DNA from: WS-2 sp036507005 | GTDB taxonomy: Bacteria > Eisenbacteria > RBG-16-71-46 | Length of the DNA stretch: 64,000 bases | Reading direction: 5' to 3' | NCBI GenBank assembly: GCA_036507005.1 | Contig: DASXQT010000055.1 | Location: forward strand, 1 to 64,000 | Shown here: piece after piece, positions 8,241-15,794 of the stretch | How the letters are laid out: every line of letters begins with the position of its first letter | Position numbering within the stretch: position 1 is the stretch's first letter | The notes under the pieces: model-generated | The model's database searches: none | Told to the model about the DNA's origin: nothing | Seen by the model: the letters and a program-made list of their open reading frames with translations, nothing else | Position numbers and translations under genes: made by a program

Positions 8241-8771
8241 GTGGTTCGCGGCACCGATGCTCCCAAATCCGAATTCCTCGAGCGGGTGATCCAGATCAAC
8301 CGCTGCGCGAAGGTCGTCAAGGGCGGCCGGCGCTTCTCGTTCAACGCCATCGTCGCGGTCGGCGACCAGAAGGGCCGCGTGGGCGTGGGCCTGGGCAAGG
8401 CGAACGAGGTCGCCGACGCGATTCGCAAGGCGGGCGAGACCGCCAAGAAGAGCTTCTTCATCGTGCCGATCACGCGCGCGGGCTCGATCCCGCACGCGAT
8501 CGTCGGGCACTTCGGCGCGGGCGAGGTGCTGCTCAAGCCGGCCTCGGCCGGGACCGGCGTGATCGCCGGGACCGGGGTGCGGGCGGTGCTCGAGGTGGCG
8601 GGAGTGCAGAACGTGCTCACCAAGTGCCTGGGAAGCCGCAATCCCCACAACCTGGTGAAGGCCACCGTGGACGGCTTGAAGCGCCTGCGCCGCCCCGGGG
8701 ACGTGGCCGCGATGCGCGGCCGGACGCTGCAGGAGATGTTCGGCGCGAAGCAGGAAACTCATGGCGCGTAA
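8241..8771 (+). CDS. rpsE: 30S ribosomal protein S5
   Basis: 176 residues from the GTG at 8241, chosen because a full AGGAGGT lies at 8231-8237 with ideal spacing. The double-stranded-RNA-binding domain (ERVIQINRCAKVVKGGRRFSF) and C-terminal domain (GVRAVLEVAGVQNVLTKCLGS, NLVKATVDGL) are standard. S5 shapes the mRNA entry site and decoding accuracy. Its 3' end overlaps the rpmD start by 11 bases. Confidence 0.96.
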   Translation: MVRGTDAPKSEFLERVIQINRCAKVVKGGRRFSFNAIVAVGDQKGRVGVGLGKANEVADAIRKAGETAKKSFFIVPITRAGSIPHAIVGHFGAGEVLLKPASAGTGVIAGTGVRAVLEVAGVQNVLTKCLGSRNPHNLVKATVDGLKRLRRPGDVAAMRGRTLQEMFGAKQETHGA

Positions 8772-8949
8772 GATCCGCATCCGCCAGTTCAAGAGCGCGG
8801 GGGGACACACCGGCGACCAGGGCCGTACGGTTCGCGCGCTCGGCATCCGCCGCCTTCACCAGGTCGTGGAGCACGAGGATACGCCCCAGATCCGCGGCAT
8901 GATCTTCAAGGTCCGCCATCTGGTGCGGGTCGAGGAGGAGGAGCGATGA
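8761..8949 (+). CDS. rpmD: 50S ribosomal protein L30
   Basis: 62 residues, typical bacterial L30 length. It begins MARKIRIRQFKSAGGH and contains RALGIRRLHQVVEHEDTPQIRGM. The start lies inside the rpsE 3' end and the stop overlaps rplO by 4 bases, the usual rpsE-rpmD-rplO order. Confidence 0.96.
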   Translation: MARKIRIRQFKSAGGHTGDQGRTVRALGIRRLHQVVEHEDTPQIRGMIFKVRHLVRVEEEER

Positions 8950-9557
8950 GCGGGGGAGCGCGGATCGGCAGCCTGAGGCCCGCCGCCGGCGCCACCCGGG
9001 CGCCCAAGCGCCGCGGCAAGGGCACGGCGACCGGCCTCGGGGGCACCGCGGGCAAGGGCCACAAGGGCAAGAAGGCGCGCGCCGGCGGGAAGATCCCGGC
9101 GTGGTTCGAGGGCGGCCAGATGCCGGTGCAGCGCCGCCTGCCCAAGCGGGGGTTCCGCAACCCGACGCGCGTGGAGTACCAGGTCGTGAACGTCGGCCGC
9201 CTCGCCGCGGCGCCCGCCGGCACCACCGTGGACCGCGCCTGGCTCAGGTCCCAGGGCATCGTGCGGCGCCCGGGCCCGATCAAGCTGCTCGCGGGCGGCG
9301 CGCTCCAGGGCGCGCTCAAGGTGCAGGTGGACGCGGCGAGCGAGACGGCGCGCAAGATGGTCGAGGCCGCGGGCGGCACGCTGGTGCTGGCCGCGCGCAA
9401 GGGCAAGGCGGCGACGGCGCGCGCGGCGGCGGCGCCTGCGGCGGCGGCGCCTGCAGCTCCGGCGGCGGCGCCCGCAGCTCCGGCGGCAGCGCCTGCAGCT
9501 CCGGCGGCCGCGCCCGAAACGCCGCGAACCCCGAAGCGTCCGCCGGCGAAGGCCTGA
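8946..9557 (+). CDS. rplO: 50S ribosomal protein L15 with Ala/Pro-rich C-terminal tail
   Basis: 203 residues; the family is usually about 145-150. The core has the glycine-rich N-terminus (KRRGKGTATGLGGTAGKGHKG), GFRNPTR and the C-terminal VDAASETARKMVEAAGGTL. After about residue 150 comes a tail of APAAPAA-type repeats ending in Pro/Lys. L15 spans the 50S interior. The tail is encoded by 21-base tandem repeats (separate entry) and looks unstructured. Confidence 0.95.
   Translation: MSGGARIGSLRPAAGATRAPKRRGKGTATGLGGTAGKGHKGKKARAGGKIPAWFEGGQMPVQRRLPKRGFRNPTRVEYQVVNVGRLAAAPAGTTVDRAWLRSQGIVRRPGPIKLLAGGALQGALKVQVDAASETARKMVEAAGGTLVLAARKGKAATARAAAAPAAAAPAAPAAAPAAPAAAPAAPAAAPETPRTPKRPPAKA
9447..9509 (+). 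repeat. three 21-bp tandem repeats inside rplO
   Basis: Three consecutive 21-base units (9447-9467, 9468-9488, 9489-9509), each a near copy of gcgcctgcagctccggcggc plus one base, preceded by a 15-base partial unit. Each unit encodes Ala-Pro-Ala-Ala-Pro-Ala-Ala, so changes in copy number keep the frame. Such a repeat is expected to vary in length between strains. Confidence 0.9.
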
Positions 9558-9563
9558 TCGAGC

Positions 9564-10883
9564 ATGATCGAGAAGCTCCGCAACATCTTCCAGGTCCCCG
9601 AGCTCAGGCGCCGGATCCTCTTCACCCTGGCGCTGTTCGTGGTCTACCGCCTGGGCGAGCACATGCCGACGCCCGGGGTGAACAGCGAAGTTCTGAGGCA
9701 CGCCCTCGAGCGCCAGAGCGGCACGCTGTTCGGGCTCTACGACCTGTTCGTCGGGGGCGGCTTCTCGCGCGCCACGATCTTCGCGCTCGGGATCATGCCG
9801 TACATCTCGTCCTCGATCATCATCCAGCTCCTGGGCGCGGTGGTCCCCTACTTCGAGAAGCTGCGCAAGGAGGGCGAGGAGGGCCAGAAGAAGCTCACCC
9901 AGCTCACCCGCTACGGCACGGTGATGATCTCGGTCATCCAGTCGCTGGGTTACGCGGTGTACCTTCAGAACCCTGGGAACTTCGGCGGCGACGTGGTGGT
10001 GCCGACCGCGGGCGTGATGTTCACGTTCTCGACCATCGTGACGCAGACCACCGGCACCATCTTCGTCATGTGGCTGGGGGAGAAGATCACCGAGCACGGC
10101 ATCGGCAACGGCATCTCGCTCATCATCTTCGTGAACATCCTGGGAGGCGTGCCGAACCGCCTGTTCCAGGCGGTCGACACCTTCCGGGCCGGAACGCTCT
10201 CGCTGTTCGGGGTCCTCGCGGCGCTGGTGATCGTGGTCGCCGTGATCGCGTTCGTGATCGTCATGACCCAGGCGACGCGCAAGATCCCGGTCCAGTACGC
10301 GAAGCGGATCGTGGGGCGGCGCCTGTTCGGCGGGGCGAGCACCCACATCCCGCTGCGCGTGAACAGCGCGGGCGTGATCCCCATCATCTTCGCCTCGAGC
10401 CTGATGATCCTGCCGGCGACGGTGGCGGGGTTCGTCGGGCCCAGCAGCCCGTTCGCGGCGATCGGGCAGTGGTTCAATCCGCTGGGCTTCCTGTACAACT
10501 TGGTCTACGCCGTCATCATCATCTTCTTCACCTACTTCTACACCGCGGTGGTGCTGAACCCGAACGACCTCGCGGAGAACATGCGCAAGTACGGCGGGTT
10601 CGTGCCGGGGATCCGGCCGGGCCGGAAGACTGCGGAGTACATCGACCGGGTGCTGACGCGCATCACGCTGCCGGGAGCGGTCTTCCTGGCGCTGATCGCG
10701 GTGCTGCCCGACGCCTTCATCGCCTGGTTCGGCATGCCGTTCATGACCTTCGGGGGCACGAGCGTGCTGATCGTGGTCGGGGTGGCGCTCGACACGCTCC
10801 AGCAGGTCGAGTCGCACCTGCTGATGCGGCACTACGAGGGCTTCGTGAAGCGCGGCCACATCCGTGGCCGAACGAGAATGTAG
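9564..10883 (+). CDS. secY: protein translocase subunit SecY
   Basis: 439 residues with the ten-helix SecY pattern. Conserved blocks include the N-terminal RLGEHMPTPGV, GIMPYISSSIIIQLL (helix 2), GNGISLIIFVNI, and the cytosolic-loop motif FTYFYTAVVLNPNDLAENM. SecY is the channel of the Sec translocon in the inner membrane. It follows rplO as in most bacteria and is followed by adk and map. Confidence 0.98.
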   Translation: MIEKLRNIFQVPELRRRILFTLALFVVYRLGEHMPTPGVNSEVLRHALERQSGTLFGLYDLFVGGGFSRATIFALGIMPYISSSIIIQLLGAVVPYFEKLRKEGEEGQKKLTQLTRYGTVMISVIQSLGYAVYLQNPGNFGGDVVVPTAGVMFTFSTIVTQTTGTIFVMWLGEKITEHGIGNGISLIIFVNILGGVPNRLFQAVDTFRAGTLSLFGVLAALVIVVAVIAFVIVMTQATRKIPVQYAKRIVGRRLFGGASTHIPLRVNSAGVIPIIFASSLMILPATVAGFVGPSSPFAAIGQWFNPLGFLYNLVYAVIIIFFTYFYTAVVLNPNDLAENMRKYGGFVPGIRPGRKTAEYIDRVLTRITLPGAVFLALIAVLPDAFIAWFGMPFMTFGGTSVLIVVGVALDTLQQVESHLLMRHYEGFVKRGHIRGRTRM

Positions 10884-10884
10884 C

Positions 10885-11547
10885 GTGCAGATCGTGCTGC
10901 TCGGGCCGCCGGGAGCGGGCAAGGGCACGCAGGGACGCAGGCTGGCCGCCGAGAAAGGATGGGCGTTGATCTCGACCGGCGAGATCCTGAGGGAGGCGGC
11001 GGCGCGCCGCACCCCGCTGGGTCTCGAGGCGCAGCGCCGCGTGGACCGCGGGCTGCTGGTCGCGGACGACGTGATGATCGGCCTGGTGCGCGAGCGCACC
11101 GCCGAGCCCGACGCCGGGCGCGGCTTCGTGCTGGACGGCTTTCCGCGCACCGTGCCGCAGGCGGACGCGCTCGAGCGCCTGCTCGCGGAGCGCGGGCGCC
11201 CGCTGGACGCGGCGGTCGGTCTGACGATGGTGGAGGAAGGGCTGGTGCGGCGCCTGACGGCGCGCCGGGAGTGCCCGGTGTGCAAGCGGGCGTACAATCT
11301 GGAGAGCGCGCCGCCGCGGGACGGGCGTCATTGCGACGACCATCCCGGGGTGGAGCTGGTGCAGCGCGCGGACGACACGGAGAAGACCGTGCGCCGCCGC
11401 CTCGAGGTCTACCGCGAGCAGACCGCGCCGCTGGTGGAGTACTACCGGTCGCGCGGGCGGCTGACGGAAGTGCCGGGCGACGGGACGATGGACGAGGTGT
11501 ACCGCCGGCTGGTGGGCGCGCTGGGCTGCCGCCGGGCGGCGGGGTGA
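10885..11547 (+). CDS. adk: adenylate kinase
   Basis: 220 residues from the GTG at 10885, one base after the secY stop. This start gives the standard beginning MQIVLLGPPGAGKGTQG (P-loop); an earlier GTG at 10864 would overlap secY. Reaction: ATP + AMP = 2 ADP. STGEILREA, FVLDGFPRT and the long LID domain are present. The LID has CPVC and a later C-D-D-H, so the expected metal-binding set is Cys-Cys-Cys-His, a minor variation on the Cys4 and Cys3-Asp forms. Confidence 0.97.
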   Translation: MQIVLLGPPGAGKGTQGRRLAAEKGWALISTGEILREAAARRTPLGLEAQRRVDRGLLVADDVMIGLVRERTAEPDAGRGFVLDGFPRTVPQADALERLLAERGRPLDAAVGLTMVEEGLVRRLTARRECPVCKRAYNLESAPPRDGRHCDDHPGVELVQRADDTEKTVRRRLEVYREQTAPLVEYYRSRGRLTEVPGDGTMDEVYRRLVGALGCRRAAG

Positions 11548-11554
11548 AGAAGGC

Positions 11555-12322
11555 ATGGTGTACCTGAGAGACCGAGAGGAGATCGACGCCATCCGGGCCG
11601 CGGCCCGGATCGTGGCGAACACCATCGAGATGCTGAAGCGCGAGGTTCGTCCAGGAGTGACGACCGCCGAGCTCGACCGGCTCGCGGAGGAGTACATCCG
11701 CGACCACGGAGCGCGCCCGGCGTTCAAGGGCTACCGCGGGTTCCCGGCCTCCATCTGTCCGGCCGTGAACGACGAGGTGGTGCACGGGATCCCGGGCCCG
11801 CGGCGGCTCGAGGAGGGCGACATCCTGGGGATCGACGTGGGCGTCGAGAAGGACGGCTACTACGGCGACGCGGCGATCACCGTGCCGGTGGGCGCGGTGA
11901 GCCCGCAGGCGCAGCGGCTGCTCGAGGTGTCGCGCGAATCGCTGGCGCTCGGCGTGGCGCAGGCGCGCGCCGGGAACCGGGTGGGCGACATCTCGCACGC
12001 CATCCAGTCCCACGTGGAGCGCCACGGCTTCTCGGTGGTGCGCTCGCTGGTGGGGCACGGGATCGGGCGCGAGATGCACGAGGAGCCGCAGGTTCCGAAC
12101 TACGGGCCGCCCGAGCGTGGCCCGCGGCTGATGGCGGGGCAGGTGCTGGCGATCGAGCCCATGGTGAACGTGGGCGGGCCCGACGTGGTGACCCGGCCCG
12201 ACGGGTGGACGGTGGTGACCCGCGACGGGTCGTTGAGCGCCCACTTCGAGCACACGATCGCGGTCGGTGCGACGGGGCCCGAGATCCTCTCGGTGCCCGA
12301 AGGAGAGGGGATCGAGGCCTAG
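11555..12322 (+). CDS. map: type I methionine aminopeptidase
   Basis: 255 residues. The five metal ligands of the pita-bread fold are visible: Asp in GIDVGVEKDGYYGD (two Asp), His in GHGIGREMHEEP, Glu in AIEPM and Glu in EHTIAV. It removes the initiator Met from nascent proteins. It lies 7 bases after adk and 3 before infA, the common adk-map-infA order. Confidence 0.98.
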   Translation: MVYLRDREEIDAIRAAARIVANTIEMLKREVRPGVTTAELDRLAEEYIRDHGARPAFKGYRGFPASICPAVNDEVVHGIPGPRRLEEGDILGIDVGVEKDGYYGDAAITVPVGAVSPQAQRLLEVSRESLALGVAQARAGNRVGDISHAIQSHVERHGFSVVRSLVGHGIGREMHEEPQVPNYGPPERGPRLMAGQVLAIEPMVNVGGPDVVTRPDGWTVVTRDGSLSAHFEHTIAVGATGPEILSVPEGEGIEA

Positions 12323-12325
12323 CGC

Positions 12326-12544
12326 GTGGCGAAAGAGGAAGGCATCCAGGTCGAGGGCACGGTCGTCGAGCCGCTCCCGAACGCGATGTTCCGCGTGGAG
12401 CTGGAGAACGGCCACAAGGTGCTGGCCCACATCTCGGGCAAGATGCGGATGCACTTCATCAAGATCCTTCCCGGGGACAAGGTGACGGTGGAGCTCTCGC
12501 CGTACGACCTCACCCGCGGGCGGATCGTGTATCGGTACAAGTGA
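12326..12544 (+). CDS. infA: translation initiation factor IF-1
   Basis: 72 residues from a GTG at 12326, which gives the canonical MAKEEGIQVEGTVVEPLPNA beginning. The OB-fold motifs FRVELENGHKVLAHISGKMR and YDLTRGRIVYRYK are intact. IF-1 binds the ribosomal A site during initiation. It is placed 3 bases after map. Confidence 0.98.
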   Translation: MAKEEGIQVEGTVVEPLPNAMFRVELENGHKVLAHISGKMRMHFIKILPGDKVTVELSPYDLTRGRIVYRYK

Positions 12545-12558
12545 GGGGGCGCTGACCC

Positions 12559-12675
12559 ATGAAGGTCCGTTCGTCGGTGAAGAAGATCTGCGAGCACTGC
12601 AAGATCGTGCGTCGCAAGGGCGTGATCCGGGTGATCTGCAGCCGCAACCCGCGGCACAAGCAGCGCCAGAAATAG
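12559..12675 (+). CDS. rpmJ: 50S ribosomal protein L36 (zinc-binding form)
   Basis: A 38-residue protein running from the ATG at 12559 to the TAG at 12673-12675. It begins MKVRSSVKKICEHCKIVRRK and ends RNPRHKQRQK. Cys11, Cys14, Cys27 and His33 form the zinc site of the C+ type. It lies between infA and rpsM as usual. Confidence 0.97.
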   Translation: MKVRSSVKKICEHCKIVRRKGVIRVICSRNPRHKQRQK

Positions 12676-12687
12676 CGAGGAGGAGTC

Positions 12688-13098
12688 GTGGCACGCATCG
12701 CGGGTGTCGACCTGCCGTCCGAGAAGCGCGTCGAAGTCGGCCTCACCTACATCTACGGGATCGGCCGCAGCACGGCGCGGCGGATCCTGAGCACCGCCGG
12801 CGTGAGCCCCGACGTGCGGGTCAAGAACCTGACCGACGAGGACACCGGGCGCCTGCGCAACATCATCGAGCGCGAGTACAAGGTGGAGGGCTCGCTGCGC
12901 AGCGAGATGGCGATGAACATCAAGCGCCTGATGGACATCGGCGCCTATCGCGGCCTGCGGCACCGCCGGGGGCTCCCGGTGCGCGGACAGCGCACCCGGA
13001 CCAACGCGCGGACGCGCAAGGGCCCGAAGAAGACCGCGGGCGTGATGAAGAAGCCGGTCGCGGCCGCGAGGCCGGGGCCCAGGAAACCGGGCGGCTGA
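12688..13098 (+). CDS. rpsM: 30S ribosomal protein S13
   Basis: 136 residues from a GTG at 12688 behind AGGAGG. It shows the S13 pattern: ARIAGVDLPSEKRVEVGLTYIYGIG, LMDIGAYRGLRHRRGLPVRGQRTRTNARTRKG. S13 bridges the subunits in the 30S head. The tail after NARTRKG is about 12 residues longer than usual and rich in Lys, Ala and Pro. Confidence 0.97.
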   Translation: MARIAGVDLPSEKRVEVGLTYIYGIGRSTARRILSTAGVSPDVRVKNLTDEDTGRLRNIIEREYKVEGSLRSEMAMNIKRLMDIGAYRGLRHRRGLPVRGQRTRTNARTRKGPKKTAGVMKKPVAAARPGPRKPGG

Positions 13099-13135
13099 CC
13101 GACAGCGGGCTCCGAGGCCCGGACGGAGGGTTCGA

Positions 13136-13522
13136 GTGGCGGAAGTCAAGAAAACGAAGAAGCGCGAGCGCAAGGTGGGATCGAACGGCGTCGCCCACGT
13201 GCAGGCGAGCTTCAACAACACCATCATCACGATCGCCGATCTCGACGGCAACGTCGTGACCTGGGCGAGCGCAGGCAAGGTGGGCTTCAAGGGCTCGCGC
13301 AAGAGCACGCCCTTCGCCGCGCAGGTGGCGGCCGAGGCCTGCGCCCGCGAGGCGCTGGGCCAGGGCATGAAGCGCGTCGAGGTCTGGGTCCGGGGTCCGG
13401 GCGGCGGGCGGGAAGCCGCGATCCGCTCGCTGCAGGCGGCGGGTCTCGAGATCTCCGCGATCAAGGACGTGACGCCCATCCCGCACAACGGCTGCCGGCC
13501 GCCGAAGCGGCGCCGGGTCTAG
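13136..13522 (+). CDS. rpsK: 30S ribosomal protein S11
   Basis: 128 residues from a GTG at 13136 after GGAGGG. S11 motifs: GVAHVQASFNNTIITI, GFKGSRKSTPFAAQVAAE, VWVRGPGGGREAAIRSLQ and the ending NGCRPPKRRRV. It lies on the 30S platform, near the E site and Shine-Dalgarno helix. Confidence 0.98.
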   Translation: MAEVKKTKKRERKVGSNGVAHVQASFNNTIITIADLDGNVVTWASAGKVGFKGSRKSTPFAAQVAAEACAREALGQGMKRVEVWVRGPGGGREAAIRSLQAAGLEISAIKDVTPIPHNGCRPPKRRRV

Positions 13523-13530
13523 GGGGGAGC

Positions 13531-14160
13531 ATGGCGGTCTATCATGATGCACGCTGCCGGCTCTGCCGGCGCGAGGGGATGAAGCTGTTCCTGAAGGGCC
13601 AGCGCTGCTTCAGCGACAAGTGCGCGTTCGAGCGGCGCGGCTACGCGCCGGGCGAGCACGGCAAGAGCCGGCGCATCAAGGAGACCAACTACGGCCAGCA
13701 GCTCCGCGAGAAGCAGAAGGCGCGGCGGATCTACGGGCTGATGGAGCGCCAGTTCCGCCACACCTTCAGCAAGGCGGCCCTGGCCAAGGGCGTGACCGGC
13801 GAGGCGCTGCTCCAGATGCTGGAGCGCCGGCTCGACAACGTGATCTTCCGGCTCGGCCTGGCGCCCTCGCGCAGCGCGGCGCGCCAGCTGGTCCGGCACC
13901 GGCACGTGATGGTGAACGGGCGCACGGTGGACGTGCCCTCGGCCCAGCTCAAGGCGGGCGACGAGATCGTCCTGCGCGAGCGGAGCCGCAAGCTGGCCGT
14001 GGTCCTGAACGCGCTCGAGGCGCGCCGGGGCCAGGGCGTGCCCGAATGGATGGAGCTGAACGCCGAGAAGGTGGGCGGCCGGGTGCTCAGCATCCCGACG
14101 CGTGCCTCCATCCCGGTGCCCATCAACGAGCAACTGATCGTCGAGCTCTACTCGAAGTGA
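13531..14160 (+). CDS. rpsD: 30S ribosomal protein S4 (zinc-binding form)
   Basis: 209 residues. Four cysteines near the N-terminus (CRLC at 9-12, then Cys26 and Cys31) give the C+ zinc form. The S4 RNA-binding domain is present (LERRLDNVIFRLGLAPSRSAARQLVRHRHVMVNG). S4 is a primary 16S rRNA binder and often an autoregulator of the alpha operon. Confidence 0.98.
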   Translation: MAVYHDARCRLCRREGMKLFLKGQRCFSDKCAFERRGYAPGEHGKSRRIKETNYGQQLREKQKARRIYGLMERQFRHTFSKAALAKGVTGEALLQMLERRLDNVIFRLGLAPSRSAARQLVRHRHVMVNGRTVDVPSAQLKAGDEIVLRERSRKLAVVLNALEARRGQGVPEWMELNAEKVGGRVLSIPTRASIPVPINEQLIVELYSK

Positions 14161-14190
14161 TCCCACGCCACCCACGGGGAGGCTGAACCA

Positions 14191-15183
14191 ATGAAGTGGA
14201 AGAACCTGACCATGCCCAAGCAGATCGCGCCGGATTCGGCCAACACCGACCGGTACGGAAAGTTCGTGATCGAGCCGCTCGAGAGAGGGTTCGGCATCAC
14301 GGTGGGGAACGCGCTGCGCCGCGTGCTGCTGTCGTCCCTGCAGGGGGCGGCGATCACCGCGGTGCGCATCGACGGCGTGCTCCACGAGTTCTCGACCCTT
14401 CCTGGCGTGATCGAGGACGTGACCGAGATCATCCTCAACCTCAAGCAGGTGCGCCTCAAGCTCCATGGCGACGGTCCCAAGAAGGCCACGTTCGAGATGC
14501 GCGGCAAGGGCGAGGTGCGCGCCGCCGACCTCAAGGTGGACGCCGAGGTCCAGGTGCTGAACCCCGACCTGCACATCGCGACGCTCAACCGCGACGGGGA
14601 CCTGCGCATGGAGGTCGAGATCAACGGCGGGCGCGGCTACCTGTCCGCGGACCAGCACTCGGCGACCGACCGCCCGATCGGCGTGATCCCGATCGACTCG
14701 CTGTTCTCGCCGGTCACGCGCGTCAACTTCCAGGTCGAGGCGACCCGGCTCGGGCAGCGCATCGACTACGACAAGCTGACGCTCGAGGTGTGGACCGACG
14801 GCAGCATCCTGCCCTCGGACTCGGTGGCGGTGGCGGCGAAGATCCTGCGCGACCACTTCGACCTCTTCATCCACTTCGAGGAGCCGATCGAGGAGGAGGT
14901 CGAGGAGGAGGTGGACGAGGAGATCCTCCGCATCCGCAAGCTCCTGGGCAAGAGCGTGGACGAGCTCGAGCTGTCGGTGCGGTCGAGCAACTGTCTGCGT
15001 GCCGCCGAGATCAAGAGCATCGGCGACCTGGTGCAGAAGGGCGAGCCCGAGATGCTCAAGTACCGCAACTTCGGCCGCAAGTCCCTCAAGGAGATCCAGG
15101 ACATCCTGGGCGAGATGGGCCTGCACTTCGGGATGGACATCAGCCGCTACCGCGAGCGCCCGTTGATCGAGAGCGAGCGCTAG
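14191..15183 (+). CDS. rpoA: RNA polymerase alpha subunit
   Basis: 330 residues. The N-terminal assembly domain covers about residues 1-235 (ERGFGITVGNALRRVLLSSL, IDGVLHEFSTLPGVIEDVTEI). A linker rich in glutamate (EEPIEEEVEEEVDEE) leads to the C-terminal domain, which keeps the UP-element/activator surface helices (SSNCLRAAEIKSIGDLVQ, YRNFGRKSLKEI). Standard position between rpsD and rplQ. Confidence 0.98.
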   Translation: MKWKNLTMPKQIAPDSANTDRYGKFVIEPLERGFGITVGNALRRVLLSSLQGAAITAVRIDGVLHEFSTLPGVIEDVTEIILNLKQVRLKLHGDGPKKATFEMRGKGEVRAADLKVDAEVQVLNPDLHIATLNRDGDLRMEVEINGGRGYLSADQHSATDRPIGVIPIDSLFSPVTRVNFQVEATRLGQRIDYDKLTLEVWTDGSILPSDSVAVAAKILRDHFDLFIHFEEPIEEEVEEEVDEEILRIRKLLGKSVDELELSVRSSNCLRAAEIKSIGDLVQKGEPEMLKYRNFGRKSLKEIQDILGEMGLHFGMDISRYRERPLIESER

Positions 15184-15215
15184 ATCCGCCGGGTGGCGGA
15201 GGGGGACGAACCACC

Positions 15216-15794
15216 ATGCGACACCGCAAGGACCACCGCAAGCTCAGCCGCACCGCGTCCCACCGGCGCGCGTTGCTGCGCAACCTGGTCACGGCGCTGT
15301 TCCAGTACGAGCGCATCGAGACCTCGGTCGCCAAGGCCAAGGAGGCGCGCCGCCTGGCCGAGCGCATGATCACGTTCGCGAAGCGCGGCGACCTGGCCGC
15401 GCGGCGCCACGTCGCCCGCTTCGTCACCCGGCCCGAGGTCACCGTGAAGCTGTTCGCCACGATCGCCTCCTGGTACGCGGAGCGCCAGGGAGGCTACACG
15501 CGGATCGTGCGCCTGGGCGCGCGGCTCGGGGACGCGGGCGAGACCGCCTACCTCGAGCTGGTGAAGAGCGCCGAGCAGAAGGCCAAGGAGCGCGCCGACC
15601 GCATCGCGGCAGCCGAGCTCAGGGAGAAGGCGCTGAAGGGCGAGAAGCCCGCGAAGAAGTCGAAGGCCACCGAGGCCGAGCCGGCGACGGCGGAGGAGGA
15701 GAAGACCAAGCGCGGCCGCCGGCGCGAGGAAAGGGAGTCGGAGGTCAAGGCTCCCGCGAAGAAGCGCACCCGGACCGGTGTGAAGACCGGCTGA
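15216..15794 (+). CDS. rplQ: 50S ribosomal protein L17 with long C-terminal tail
   Basis: 192 residues from the ATG at 15216; typical L17 is 115-130. The core is clear (MRHRKDHRKLSRTASHRRALLRNL, YERIETSVAKAKEARRLAERMI, GARLGDAGETAYLEL). From about residue 120 the protein is a highly charged, Lys/Glu/Ala-rich tail of about 70 residues with no visible fold. It closes the ribosomal island; its TGA overlaps the next ATG by one base. Confidence 0.96.
   Translation: MRHRKDHRKLSRTASHRRALLRNLVTALFQYERIETSVAKAKEARRLAERMITFAKRGDLAARRHVARFVTRPEVTVKLFATIASWYAERQGGYTRIVRLGARLGDAGETAYLELVKSAEQKAKERADRIAAAELREKALKGEKPAKKSKATEAEPATAEEEKTKRGRRREERESEVKAPAKKRTRTGVKTG

Noticed and set aside
8856..11297. An 813-residue minus-strand frame opposite rplO, secY and adk
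   Set aside because: It is antisense to conserved genes, has His/Arg-rich low-complexity sequence, and arises from GC-rich third positions.
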